In this document: one piece after another, positions 23,062-31,908 of the stretch
Layout: each line of letters starts with the position of its first letter
Position numbering within the stretch: the stretch's first letter is position 1
Origin: Planctomycetaceae bacterium
Lineage (GTDB): Bacteria; Planctomycetota; Planctomycetia; Planctomycetales; Planctomycetaceae
Direction: 5' to 3'
Length of the DNA stretch: 32,092 nucleotides
NCBI GenBank assembly: GCA_014762625.1
Contig: JABURQ010000102.1
Location: 1 to 32,092 of the forward strand
Translations under genes and position numbers: made by a program
Notes under the pieces: model-generated
Told to the model about the DNA's origin: nothing
The model's input: the letters and a program-made list of their open reading frames with translations, nothing else
The model's database searches: none

Positions 23062-25239
23062 ATGACTGCTGTCCGCCGTCTGACTCTCGGTCTATTAACC
23101 TTGTTGACATTCACAGGTTGCTCCTCTTTCAAGTTGTCGGAATGGGTTCCGGAGACGGAATACAATCCGCTGGTCTACTCACGGGAAACGTTCAAAGACG
23201 ATCCGTACGAGTCGGAAAAGATCGCCATTCAACGGTTCATGAACGCGATGGAACTGGAAGAATTGGACGCGGTGCGTCTCACCACCAGCAAACAATTCAA
23301 TTCGACCGCGCTCCGTCATCCCGATTCCTATAAAGATCTCGAATTCCTCAATATCCCTACCGGCGAGGTGGAAGTGGTGGAAATCGATCACGTCTCGGGA
23401 ACCGAAAAACGGGTGCAGGCGGCGATTGGAGAAAACAAACAGAATCTGACCTTCCTGTTAACCTTTAACGACGAGATCGACGAGTGGCTGGTCGACAACC
23501 TGTTTATGAAACAGAAAAAAGATGGTGTGATCGCCGTTCGTTCCGTCTCCGACCAGATGCAACTACTCGTCACGGTTCGGGAATTCATGGAATCCGCTCA
23601 ATCGGGTGAGACCGATACCCTGCTCGCTCTGACCTCGAATGAATTTAAAGAAATCCTCTCGCATATCCCTGAAAAATCGTTCGAGAAAATGCGAGAAAAA
23701 ATCGCTGGCGACAAGCCGATGAAAACTCTCCAACCCCAAGCGCAATTCGATGAAAACCAGGCGATGGTCAAGATCCATCGCTTGAGCGGTCAAATTCTCA
23801 TGACCCTTGTCTCGAACGAGGGAAGCTGGAAGGTCGATGATATCGCCATCGAATCTCGGGAAGACCAGTATCACGTACCGTCTCTACGAAGAACGGCTGC
23901 CGTGATGGGAACCGGAATCGAATTCCTGAAAGCTTACCAGTCCCACGACCACGCCAAACTTGCAGAAGTTTCGGACTCGAAATTTTATAAGTATGTCCTG
24001 AAGAACGCGGATCTCTCCTCCTTCCCGTTGCCGTTCGAGAATATCCTCGACCAGGAATATCGCATCAAAGCCTCGGGAAGCATCGCAATGATCGTGATTC
24101 CTGCGGGTGAGGATGTTGTCACACTCGATCTCGAGGTGGATGACGCTTCCGAAACAGGAACGAAGGCGATCAAATACCGGGTTCGCGAAGTCACCCACTT
24201 CGACGCCGCCAATCAACAACAACGTCTATTGTCATCGGTCTTCACGTCTCAAGCGACATTGAAAGCGTTTGTGTCGGCGTTGGAAAAACGGGATCTGGAG
24301 ATCCTGCAACGTCTCTCGACACCCGACTTCAACAAGCAGGTTTGGGATCGACTGGATCGCGAGACGGTCCGCACTCTTCCCATCGAGGGAGTCGGACACG
24401 GCACACCTCGGATGATCTGGTCCAATTACCAGGGTGATCTGACCGAATTTCGTCTGATGCAGGGAGAGTACGCGATCACCTATCAGATTCGCGATTGGAA
24501 CGGCGAGCAGTTAGTCGACGACATTCTGGTCACGATGCCGAATCGACCGCAATCTCTGAAAAACACACTCGCGCTGGTCGTCCCCGTGCATCAGTTTCGG
24601 GCGGGGATCGTGAAGAACGATTTGATCCGCATCCAGAAATCAGTGAGCGGCGACTTCAATCGCCTCGTCTGGAAACATGCTCCGTCGGTACCAGCTATCG
24701 CCAAATCGACGGTCGGCTTCTATCAGCATCCCATCGAACAAGTCCGGATTCGTGCGAACGAAGCCGATCTGACACTCGGCAGCAACAACGCGGGAACGAC
24801 CGTTCGATTGATTCAGGAACACGAACAGTGGCTGATTGATGAAATCCTGCTCAAATCGCCGGGACCGCAAATGAAAACCGCGGAACTCAAGCAGGCGATG
24901 CGCATCCAGGTCTCCGGCGGCTCCCCTTACGTCACAGGTGATTCTCAGCCCCCTCAGTACGGCACCACTTATTCCGGCGGCGTCCAACAAGTGGGATACG
25001 AACAACCCGCTTCGGCCCCAATCCAGCCGCCCCTTAACCAGCCCCCGACGGAACTTCCGCTCGACCAGATGCCGAGCCTGGAGATTCCTTCTTCGTCGCT
25101 AGATGATGCTCCCGCGAACGATGCGAGCGGCGTCACTCAGCCGACAAGCTCCCCCCAGGCGATTCCCGCCTACGGCAAACTGCCGCACGAGAGCCACAAG
25201 AAACGAGTCAATCCGATGGCTCCGATCTGGAAACAATAA
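23062..25239 (+). CDS. Lipoprotein with five tandem NTF2-like repeats
   Basis: A 725-aa exported lipoprotein (signal peptide 1-19, lipobox TFTGC, Cys20). The body is five repeats of about 100 residues, each starting with a helix with a 'F..A......D...L...s..eF' pattern and ending in a beta hairpin with W-L-V-D-D-I. Repeats: ~52-150 (ends EWLVDNLFM), ~165-264 (WKVDDIAI), ~280-380 (YRVREVTHF), ~398-491 (QLVDDILV), ~505-598 (WLIDEILL). This is the layout of NTF2-like/DUF4878-type domains, which bind small hydrophobic ligands or serve as scaffolds. Residues ~600-725 are a Pro/Gln/Ser-rich tail. The divergent partner is the large DPF/DUF11 gene. The ligand is unknown; the repeat call is by eye. 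Confidence 0.7.
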   Translation: MTAVRRLTLGLLTLLTFTGCSSFKLSEWVPETEYNPLVYSRETFKDDPYESEKIAIQRFMNAMELEELDAVRLTTSKQFNSTALRHPDSYKDLEFLNIPTGEVEVVEIDHVSGTEKRVQAAIGENKQNLTFLLTFNDEIDEWLVDNLFMKQKKDGVIAVRSVSDQMQLLVTVREFMESAQSGETDTLLALTSNEFKEILSHIPEKSFEKMREKIAGDKPMKTLQPQAQFDENQAMVKIHRLSGQILMTLVSNEGSWKVDDIAIESREDQYHVPSLRRTAAVMGTGIEFLKAYQSHDHAKLAEVSDSKFYKYVLKNADLSSFPLPFENILDQEYRIKASGSIAMIVIPAGEDVVTLDLEVDDASETGTKAIKYRVREVTHFDAANQQQRLLSSVFTSQATLKAFVSALEKRDLEILQRLSTPDFNKQVWDRLDRETVRTLPIEGVGHGTPRMIWSNYQGDLTEFRLMQGEYAITYQIRDWNGEQLVDDILVTMPNRPQSLKNTLALVVPVHQFRAGIVKNDLIRIQKSVSGDFNRLVWKHAPSVPAIAKSTVGFYQHPIEQVRIRANEADLTLGSNNAGTTVRLIQEHEQWLIDEILLKSPGPQMKTAELKQAMRIQVSGGSPYVTGDSQPPQYGTTYSGGVQQVGYEQPASAPIQPPLNQPPTELPLDQMPSLEIPSSSLDDAPANDASGVTQPTSSPQAIPAYGKLPHESHKKRVNPMAPIWKQ

Positions 25240-25240
25240 A

Positions 25241-26611
25241 CTACCTGAGTTCTTCGATTCGTTTTTGAATATCGACGTTGACGCTCTGATAGCGCTGGAG
25301 CAGATTCGAGCGCGCAAACGTTTGCGTTCGTTGATACTCGAAATCCTCGGCTCCGATCGCGTTGGTGAAGATTTTGGTCAGAAACTCCATCCCCTGGAGC
25401 GAGGGCTGGAATCGTTCTTCATCGTAAAAGCTGTGATGGACCATGCGGGGATGAATCGTGCCCCAGCGATCGCGTAGTTTGTTGGCGGAAAAGGAACTGG
25501 TGAAGAAGTCCCGTTCTTCTGACCACTGCAAGGTGGCGATGTAATTGTTCTGCTCGTCCTTAATCATCTCGGTTGCTTTGCCACCCAGTTGGGCCGCATA
25601 AAACCGGTCGAACCGAATGGGATGACCGCCGCGTTGGGTGTGTCCGACGCGACGCGTGAAGATTGCTTGGGCGGCTGAATTATGACGCATTCGCGAACGG
25701 AAGAAGTCATCTCCCATTTCCTGGATCAGAATTTGGCGGAGTGCTTCGGCGGTTTCCCCGTAAATCGGGTTACCGGCCGGGTCGAATTTCCCCAGACTGC
25801 AACCCAGCTCCTCGCCGTCTTCATTCAACAACCCTTCTCCCACCGCGATCACGACATGTTTCTGCAGGTCGTAGAGTTCGCGAATCCGGTTTTTGAGACG
25901 TTCGAGATTCAAAGGGACTTCGGGGATGAGAATAATGTCGGGTTGCCCGTAGGCCGACCCTAGTGAGATATAGCCGGATTGTCGTCCCATCACTTCCACG
26001 ATGCCGATCCGCCGATGGCTTTCCGCGGTCGTTCGAATCCGCTGGAGCCCTTGCGTCACGACATAGACCGAAGTGGCGTATCCCGGCGTGGCGTAATTGA
26101 TAATTTCGGGGAGTTCGAACGTTTTCCGACTGGCCTGCCGGAGATAACTTGAGTCGTCGGCTTCGTCCTCGCGCAACCAATCGTTCGGTTCGTCAAGGTA
26201 GTTCAGCCCCAAGTCGTTATCGATGGTTTTGGGAGCCAGCACGCACGGGAAAAATTCCGAGAGTGGTTGCATGCCGTTAATCGTTCCGTCACCGCCAATG
26301 CAGATCAGTCCGTCCAACCCCAATTTTTCCAGACGCACCGAGACCGCCTTCAGCATCTCGGTTTTCTCGGGATCGATATACGTGCGGGACGCCCCCAGAA
26401 TCGTTCCTCCGCGCATCGGATCGAGTTCGGGAATCGTCTGAAACAGCGGGTTAAGGCGAACGTGGGGAACATCCTCCCGCAACAAGCCTTCAAATCCCTT
26501 GATAATCCCCACCATTTCGATTTCGAGCTGAGACGCTCGCTCGACAGCACCGTAGATTGTGGCGTTCAAGGCGGGGGTGTCGCCACCAGCCGTCAGGATT
26601 CCAACTCGCAT
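25241..26611 (-). CDS. pfkA: 6-phosphofructokinase (PFK-A superfamily)
   Basis: Phosphorylates fructose 6-phosphate in glycolysis. The 456-aa product shows GILTAGGDTPALNATI (4-19), CIGGDGTINGM (104-114), APKTIDNDLGL (126-136), ATPGYATSVYVV, VEVMGRQSGYISLGSAYGQPD and a long C-terminal half with HTQRGGHPIRFDR. GGDGT (Gly at the position that is Asp in PPi enzymes) indicates ATP as donor, whereas PKTIDND has the Lys usual in PPi-dependent and in plant/trypanosome ATP-dependent forms. About 30 extra residues (NYLDEPNDWLREDEADDSS) lie between IDND and GYATS. ATG 26611 is preferred over 26626 because GGAAAGAG precedes it. The stop is one base from the convergent lipoprotein stop. Confidence 0.88.
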   Translation of the reverse strand: MRVGILTAGGDTPALNATIYGAVERASQLEIEMVGIIKGFEGLLREDVPHVRLNPLFQTIPELDPMRGGTILGASRTYIDPEKTEMLKAVSVRLEKLGLDGLICIGGDGTINGMQPLSEFFPCVLAPKTIDNDLGLNYLDEPNDWLREDEADDSSYLRQASRKTFELPEIINYATPGYATSVYVVTQGLQRIRTTAESHRRIGIVEVMGRQSGYISLGSAYGQPDIILIPEVPLNLERLKNRIRELYDLQKHVVIAVGEGLLNEDGEELGCSLGKFDPAGNPIYGETAEALRQILIQEMGDDFFRSRMRHNSAAQAIFTRRVGHTQRGGHPIRFDRFYAAQLGGKATEMIKDEQNNYIATLQWSEERDFFTSSFSANKLRDRWGTIHPRMVHHSFYDEERFQPSLQGMEFLTKIFTNAIGAEDFEYQRTQTFARSNLLQRYQSVNVDIQKRIEELR

Positions 26612-26843
26612 GTGATCTCTTTCCATTCAACTCGCCAATCCAGTTTGAGCACAGCAACCTGATCGACGGGCTTTCCCGAAATCTTCGGGAATCGCGGGGT
26701 TGAGCAAATTTGCGATCTTCAATATACAAAACAGACCGTCTTTCGCAGCCACAGGAGGACGAGAAACCTTAAAATGGTTTCAGATTACAGTTTTCGCTCA
26801 CAAATTATCGATAATCCATCCCTTTCCGACGGGAGTCCGTCTT

Positions 26844-28016
26844 ATGAAACTCTCAGTTGCCTGCTTTCTCTCCGCGATTCTGGGAAGCCTGTTTACCATC
26901 TGGATGACGGGACCGGATCGGCTCCCCACCGCCGCCGCCCAGCCGCGCGGCCCGGAACTCCCCGGCTTGGAATTACCGGCGACACCGCGTCGCATTCCGG
27001 CCGCGCTCGACCGCGATCGTCTCTCCCAGGAGGAATCGATCAACGTCGCCATCTACGAAACCTGTAACAAATCGGTCGTCCATATCACGAGCCGGGGTGT
27101 GGAAGTTGATAACTTCTTCTTTGCCGAAGTCCGGGAAGGGGACGGCTCGGGTGCCGTACTCGATAGCAACGGTCACATCCTGACGAATTATCACGTCATC
27201 GAAGGGGCGCGCGAAGTGAGCGTCGGTTTGTTTGACGGCAGCAGCTATCCCGCCTCGCTGGTGGGAGCCGATCCGATCAGCGACGTGGCCATTCTAAAAA
27301 TCGACGCACCGCGGGAATTGTTGTTCCCCGTGTTGCTCGGGGAGATGTCGGAACTCCAGGTCGGGATGCGTGTCTTCGCGATCGGAAATCCCTTCGGACT
27401 GGAACGCACGATGGCGACCGGCATTATTTCGTCGCTCAATCGAACGCTTCCTCTCCGCGGCAATCGAACCGTCCGCAGTATCATTCAGATAGACGCCTCG
27501 GTGAATCCCGGCAACTCCGGAGGACCGCTGCTCGATTCCAAAGGCCGACTCATCGGCATCACGACTGCTATCGCGTCCCGCACCGGTCAATCCGCCGGCG
27601 TCGGATTTGCGATTCCCGTCAATCTTGTGAAACGGATCCTGAACGACCTGCTGACTTTTGGTCGCGTCATTCGTCCGGAAAGCGGGATTCGAAAGGTTTA
27701 CGAAACCGAGAGCGGGTTACTGGTCGCCTCTCTCACACAAGGCGGACCCGCGGAGCAAGCGGGCTTGCAAGGCCCGAAAGTAACGCGCGAACGTCGCGGT
27801 CCTTTCGTTCTCGAACGGGTGGACCGACACGCCGCCGACCGCATCATCGGTGTGGACGGTAAAACGGTCGAAACCGCCGACGATCTCCTCTCCTATCTCG
27901 ACAGCAAACGCCCCGGCGACCGAGTCGAGCTGAAGGTGTTGCGGGACGGGAAAAAGATCGATTTGCCGTTAGTGCTCGGCGGAGACGATCCGCGTCGGGG
28001 CCGACTCCCTGACTGA
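26844..28016 (+). CDS. HtrA/DegP-like serine protease with one PDZ domain
   Basis: A 390-aa envelope protease for damaged or misfolded proteins (family role). An N-terminal hydrophobic segment (VACFLSAILGSLFTIWM, ~5-21) acts as signal or anchor. The trypsin-fold domain has the triad LTNYHVIEG (His117), SDVAILKI (Asp147) and NPGNSGGPL (Ser225), with AIGNPFGLERTM. The PDZ domain begins near 290 (SGLLVASLTQGGPAEQAGL) and carries an inserted segment of about 25 residues (KVTRERRGPFVLERVDRHAAD) before IIGVDGKTV. ATG 26844 was chosen because the hydrophobic segment begins there and GGGAG precedes it. One PDZ only, so it resembles DegS/HhoB more than DegP. Three bases separate its stop from the convergent giant gene. 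Confidence 0.9.
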   Translation: MKLSVACFLSAILGSLFTIWMTGPDRLPTAAAQPRGPELPGLELPATPRRIPAALDRDRLSQEESINVAIYETCNKSVVHITSRGVEVDNFFFAEVREGDGSGAVLDSNGHILTNYHVIEGAREVSVGLFDGSSYPASLVGADPISDVAILKIDAPRELLFPVLLGEMSELQVGMRVFAIGNPFGLERTMATGIISSLNRTLPLRGNRTVRSIIQIDASVNPGNSGGPLLDSKGRLIGITTAIASRTGQSAGVGFAIPVNLVKRILNDLLTFGRVIRPESGIRKVYETESGLLVASLTQGGPAEQAGLQGPKVTRERRGPFVLERVDRHAADRIIGVDGKTVETADDLLSYLDSKRPGDRVELKVLRDGKKIDLPLVLGGDDPRRGRLPD

Positions 28017-28019
28017 TGC

Positions 28020-31000
28020 CTACTTCAACGTCTGTAGATACGCGATCAGGTCGGCGAGTTGTTCGGGGGTCAGGTTGTTGACGATCCCTTTCGGCATCAT
28101 GGAAGTCGGCTGCTTCACTCGTTCGTCGATGTCGTCCTGAACCAATTCCACCGAGAGGCCGTCGGTCTTCCGCAGCGTCAACGTCTCGGCGGACTCACTC
28201 ACCACAAACCCGGTCACCACTTTGCCGTCGTCGGTGACGAAGGTATAAGTGTCGAAGCCTTGAGCGATCTTCGCATCGGGTTTGAGAATCGATTCGACCA
28301 GTTCCTGCGGCTTGTAACGCTTGCCGATATCGACCAGATGCGGCCCTTTCGGCTGTTGACCGTTGGCGTACGTGTGACAAGCGACGCACGATTGCTGTCG
28401 GAACAGCTTGGCTCCCTGTTCCGGATCACCTTCGGTGTTGAGAGTCTGGGAGAGTGCTTTCTCGAAGGCAATGTTCGCGAGAATATGGGGATCGTTCTTA
28501 TCGACTTCCGGAATCTTGATGGCCACTTCCGGTTCTTTCTGCATCACATCCGCAATCCGATCCGCACCCGGCAATCCATCAATTTTAACCACGTGGCGGG
28601 CGACCTGTTCCAAAATATGCTGTACGGTCTCCTTGTCCGAATCGGTGACCGCGACGCGGATCGTGTCTTCGATTTTCTTCGTCCCGGCCCACGGCTTACG
28701 ATCGTAATACGGCCCGGTCGTATCGGGACGCGTCCCCCACCAACCACCGGTGTAATCCGCTTCCCGGTAAAACAGACGAATCAGCGTCGTGAACAGTTCG
28801 CGTCGCAGCGGCTTATTGTATGTCTTGCTCAGTTTCAGCAGTAATCCATCCACCGCGGCAACATCGTGCATCCCTTTCAGTGCCCACAAGGCGCCTTCCT
28901 GATACGGTCCGGGGATCGCTTTCAGGCACGCTTCGTACGCATTCAATTCTCGCAACGCCTGAACCGCCAGATGCGGCAATACACGACCGGAATCGGGTTG
29001 ATTCCAGGCCGGTTCTTCCGTCGGCAGTTCAGATCCATCCGTCCGCACAGTCAACGGAAGAATCTCTTCCGCGACATCGGTCTTTCCGAGTCGCCCCAGA
29101 CTGATGAGACCCTGAGCCCGCACGCGCGGGTTTTCATCCGAGAGAGCCTTCACAAACGGCTCGACGGAAACATTTCCCAACTCCGACGTGCGATCGGTCA
29201 ATGCCCGCAGGGCGTATTCGCGTGTCCGTGGTAATTCGACCAGAGCAAGAAGTTGACTTTGAGCGTCCGCGCCTGCGAGTTGCTTCAGGGTGAAGATCGC
29301 CGCCACCATTCCCGCTTCAGTCGTTTCCGGATTCTTCGCCAATGCAACCAGAGAAGAGGTCGTGTTGCCGTCGGCGTCTCGACGCAGGATTTCCCGCTGA
29401 GCGTGAAGCCGGTGCTTGGCACTCGCCGCGTCCAGCAGGGCCACCAGTTCATCATTGCTCAGTGCGGACAATACCGGGAACGGTTTGGGGAGAAAGTCGA
29501 TGGGCGTGATTTGAGCCACGAACCCGACGTTTGGACCGTCGTATTTGAACTTTCCGTTCTTCCAACTGGAAATATACATCCGCCCGCTGCCGTCCACATC
29601 GAGATCGGTCGGACGGGGAATCTTGACGAACGGCTGCTCGTCGGGCAGGAAGGTCGGTCCCGCGTTGGGAAGCTTATGCATGTAGACTTCACTGCGACCC
29701 CAGTCGCAGGTGTAAAGAGCTTCGTTGTAAGGAGCCGGCCAGCGACTGTCCTGAAAGAACATCACTCCGCAACCGGAACCGCCACCGTAATTCGCCAGCG
29801 GAGGCATGATCTCTTCGCTGAAGTTTTTGTACAACGAGGGATAACCGTAATTCGCGGACTGCATGATGTGCGAGACGCGAATATCCCAGCCGCCGCCGTC
29901 GTTCGTGTTGTCGCGAGTGAAGAGATTCAGATACGGATCGACGGCGATATCCACAATGTTTCGCAGTCCCCAGCAGTAATACTCCATGTCGGTCCCATCG
30001 GGCCGCACGCGAACCACGCCTCCGCCGCGACGAGCGAGCACTTTACCGTCCGTCCCTTTCGCTTCGGTGAAGCCGAAGTCACCGACGGCGATGTAAATCC
30101 AGCCGTCGATTCCCATACGGATTCCGTTTGTGGTGTGATCGGCTCCACGCTTGTTGACTTCGTCGGTGCTGATGCCGGTGATCAATGTCTGCTCATCATC
30201 GGCTACGCCATCTCCATCGGTGTCCTGGAAGAGCGTCAGAAACGGCGGATGCAGGACCCACAATGAACCGTCGTCGTAAACCAGCCCCCGCGGGTGATCC
30301 ATTTTCGCGAAGACGTTTATCTGGTCGGCCTGACCATCGCCGTCGGTATCGAGACAACGCAGGACTTTGCCGCGTCCCGTTTCTTTCCCCAACGATCCCT
30401 GCTCATCAACGCCGATGAAAACCTCTCCCGTCGGAGCCGCCGTCACACAGACCGGGTAATTCACTTCCGGCGGAATGCCGAACAGCGTCGCCTGAAAACC
30501 ATCCGGCACCTGAACGTCGGCCAGCGTTCCCGATTTCATATCCGGCTTGCGGGGATTCTTCGGTAACTGGGGGAGTTTTCCCGCCGAGGCTTCGAACTCC
30601 CAGAAACTGGCGAAGGTGTTTCGCGACGATCCGAGGAACGTCACTTTGAGATAACGAGTATCGGGCGCGTCTACCTGGTGTTGGTTGTAGGGGGCTCGCT
30701 TGCTGTTCTGGCTTTGATCGACGAGCAGCTTCCAGCTTTCGCGATCGGCGGAGCCTTCAATTTTGTACTGATAAGCGGCGTTCTCGAATTCCCAGTGAAT
30801 GCGGAGGTCTTTGATGTGGGTCGGTTCTCCGAGATCGACCTCCCACCATTCGTTCTTCGCCGGTCCGTTCGCACACCAGCGAGTTTTTAAATCGCCGTCA
30901 ACCGCCTTGGCGGCGAAGTTTTTCTTGTTACTTTCTTCCGAACTGGCACTCGTGTTTTTCCCAACGGCGACATTGCCCTTCGTGGGAATTTTCTGACCGA

Positions 31001-31844
31001 ACTCGGGAATCGGCTGCACGTTGACGGGAGCTTTGGCGAGGGCTTTGATCTCGGCGTCTGTTTTCTCATTCGTCTTGTGAAAATCTTTTTCCGGATCGCG
31101 TCCCGCCGCCCACAGAATCCCTTTGGTGAGCATGTCGAGATAACGGGGCGCGATCATCGTTTCATTGTAATGACCGACCGTGGTGCAGAAGACGCGCGTG
31201 TCTTTGTTGTACTGATTGGTCCAAATGCAGGTTTGCGGCTCGTTGTCTTTCTGTCGTCGCGCCTGGGCGAGAGGCGTCGCGGTCGGCCACAATTTGACCG
31301 TGTGATAAAGTTCCCCCTTCGGCACTTCCCAACTGTCGCCGAAATCCGACATGATCGCGTGATCCGATTTCAGATTTTCAATTTTATACGCGTAGTGCGG
31401 ACCGTGTCCGGGAGACTGTACGCCGACAAATTCAAACCAATCGTCCGTCCCCGTGCGATAACAGTGCATCGCACAGTGAATGAGGACGGCGGGCGTGCCT
31501 TCTTTGTGCGGCTTGAGAATTCGTCGGACGAATTCTTTATCTTTGACGTGAGCGAAGCATTCGTTATGGACGACCACATCGAAACCTTCCGCCCAATCCG
31601 GATCCTCATAGAGCGGGATTTTCGTGTCGGTCGTGGTGCCTCCCTGATGCACGATCGTCCAAACAATATCAGCCCGAGCGGCGGTCCCCTTAGCAAGGAT
31701 CGCTTTCTGACGTTCGTAATCGTGACAGCAGCCTCCGGTGACCAGCAGCGCTTTAATCGGTCGGGTATCTGCCCCCTGAGCGGCCGTCTCTTTTTGTGCA
31801 ATAAAACAAGTCAGAATCAGAACGGCGACCAGAGAACGCTTCAT
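28020..31844 (-). CDS. Secreted ThuA / discoidin / beta-propeller / HEAT / cytochrome c fusion protein
   Basis: A 1274-aa exported protein (signal peptide ~1-24). Domains in order: ThuA, a glutamine-amidotransferase-like fold (~28-255: ALLVTGGCCHDYERQK, VHNECFAHVKD); F5/8 type C discoidin, carbohydrate-binding (~285-425: ASSEESNKKNFAAKAVDGD, WWEVDLGEPTHIKDLRI); six-bladed PQQ-sugar-dehydrogenase-like propeller (~445-790) with calcium loops DTDGDGQAD and DTDGDGVADD; HEAT-like helices (~810-1110); C-terminal cytochrome c (~1140-1274) with CVACH (Cys1153, Cys1156, His1157) and a distal Met in SMMPKG. This is the PVC-type 'haem-binding membrane-bound dehydrogenase' architecture, probably oxidising sugars in the periplasm and passing electrons to the haem. 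The substrate is unknown. GGGTGATG precedes the ATG. Confidence 0.88.
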   Translation of the reverse strand: MKRSLVAVLILTCFIAQKETAAQGADTRPIKALLVTGGCCHDYERQKAILAKGTAARADIVWTIVHQGGTTTDTKIPLYEDPDWAEGFDVVVHNECFAHVKDKEFVRRILKPHKEGTPAVLIHCAMHCYRTGTDDWFEFVGVQSPGHGPHYAYKIENLKSDHAIMSDFGDSWEVPKGELYHTVKLWPTATPLAQARRQKDNEPQTCIWTNQYNKDTRVFCTTVGHYNETMIAPRYLDMLTKGILWAAGRDPEKDFHKTNEKTDAEIKALAKAPVNVQPIPEFGQKIPTKGNVAVGKNTSASSEESNKKNFAAKAVDGDLKTRWCANGPAKNEWWEVDLGEPTHIKDLRIHWEFENAAYQYKIEGSADRESWKLLVDQSQNSKRAPYNQHQVDAPDTRYLKVTFLGSSRNTFASFWEFEASAGKLPQLPKNPRKPDMKSGTLADVQVPDGFQATLFGIPPEVNYPVCVTAAPTGEVFIGVDEQGSLGKETGRGKVLRCLDTDGDGQADQINVFAKMDHPRGLVYDDGSLWVLHPPFLTLFQDTDGDGVADDEQTLITGISTDEVNKRGADHTTNGIRMGIDGWIYIAVGDFGFTEAKGTDGKVLARRGGGVVRVRPDGTDMEYYCWGLRNIVDIAVDPYLNLFTRDNTNDGGGWDIRVSHIMQSANYGYPSLYKNFSEEIMPPLANYGGGSGCGVMFFQDSRWPAPYNEALYTCDWGRSEVYMHKLPNAGPTFLPDEQPFVKIPRPTDLDVDGSGRMYISSWKNGKFKYDGPNVGFVAQITPIDFLPKPFPVLSALSNDELVALLDAASAKHRLHAQREILRRDADGNTTSSLVALAKNPETTEAGMVAAIFTLKQLAGADAQSQLLALVELPRTREYALRALTDRTSELGNVSVEPFVKALSDENPRVRAQGLISLGRLGKTDVAEEILPLTVRTDGSELPTEEPAWNQPDSGRVLPHLAVQALRELNAYEACLKAIPGPYQEGALWALKGMHDVAAVDGLLLKLSKTYNKPLRRELFTTLIRLFYREADYTGGWWGTRPDTTGPYYDRKPWAGTKKIEDTIRVAVTDSDKETVQHILEQVARHVVKIDGLPGADRIADVMQKEPEVAIKIPEVDKNDPHILANIAFEKALSQTLNTEGDPEQGAKLFRQQSCVACHTYANGQQPKGPHLVDIGKRYKPQELVESILKPDAKIAQGFDTYTFVTDDGKVVTGFVVSESAETLTLRKTDGLSVELVQDDIDERVKQPTSMMPKGIVNNLTPEQLADLIAYLQTLK

Positions 31845-31880
31845 AACATCACCCGGAAGAATGCAGAATTATCAGACGAT

Positions 31881-31908
31881 AAAAAAAGCGGCTTCGTAAG
31901 AAGCCGCT
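31881..31908 (-). terminator. Intrinsic terminator of a minus-strand gene beyond the right edge
   Basis: On the minus strand AGCGGCTTC-ttac-GAAGCCGCT is followed by seven T (31887-31881). It lies 37 bases upstream of the giant gene's start, so it ends a transcript arriving from beyond 32092. Confidence 0.9.

Noticed and set aside
26672-26691. Hairpin TTCCCGA-aatct-TCGGGAA upstream of the HtrA-like gene
   Set aside because: Only seven pairs, no T tract, no clear link to either neighbouring start.
29253-30266. Plus-strand frame of 337 codons inside the ThuA/cytochrome gene
   Set aside because: Antisense shadow of a gene with clear domains; its composition is Arg/His-rich as expected from reverse reading.
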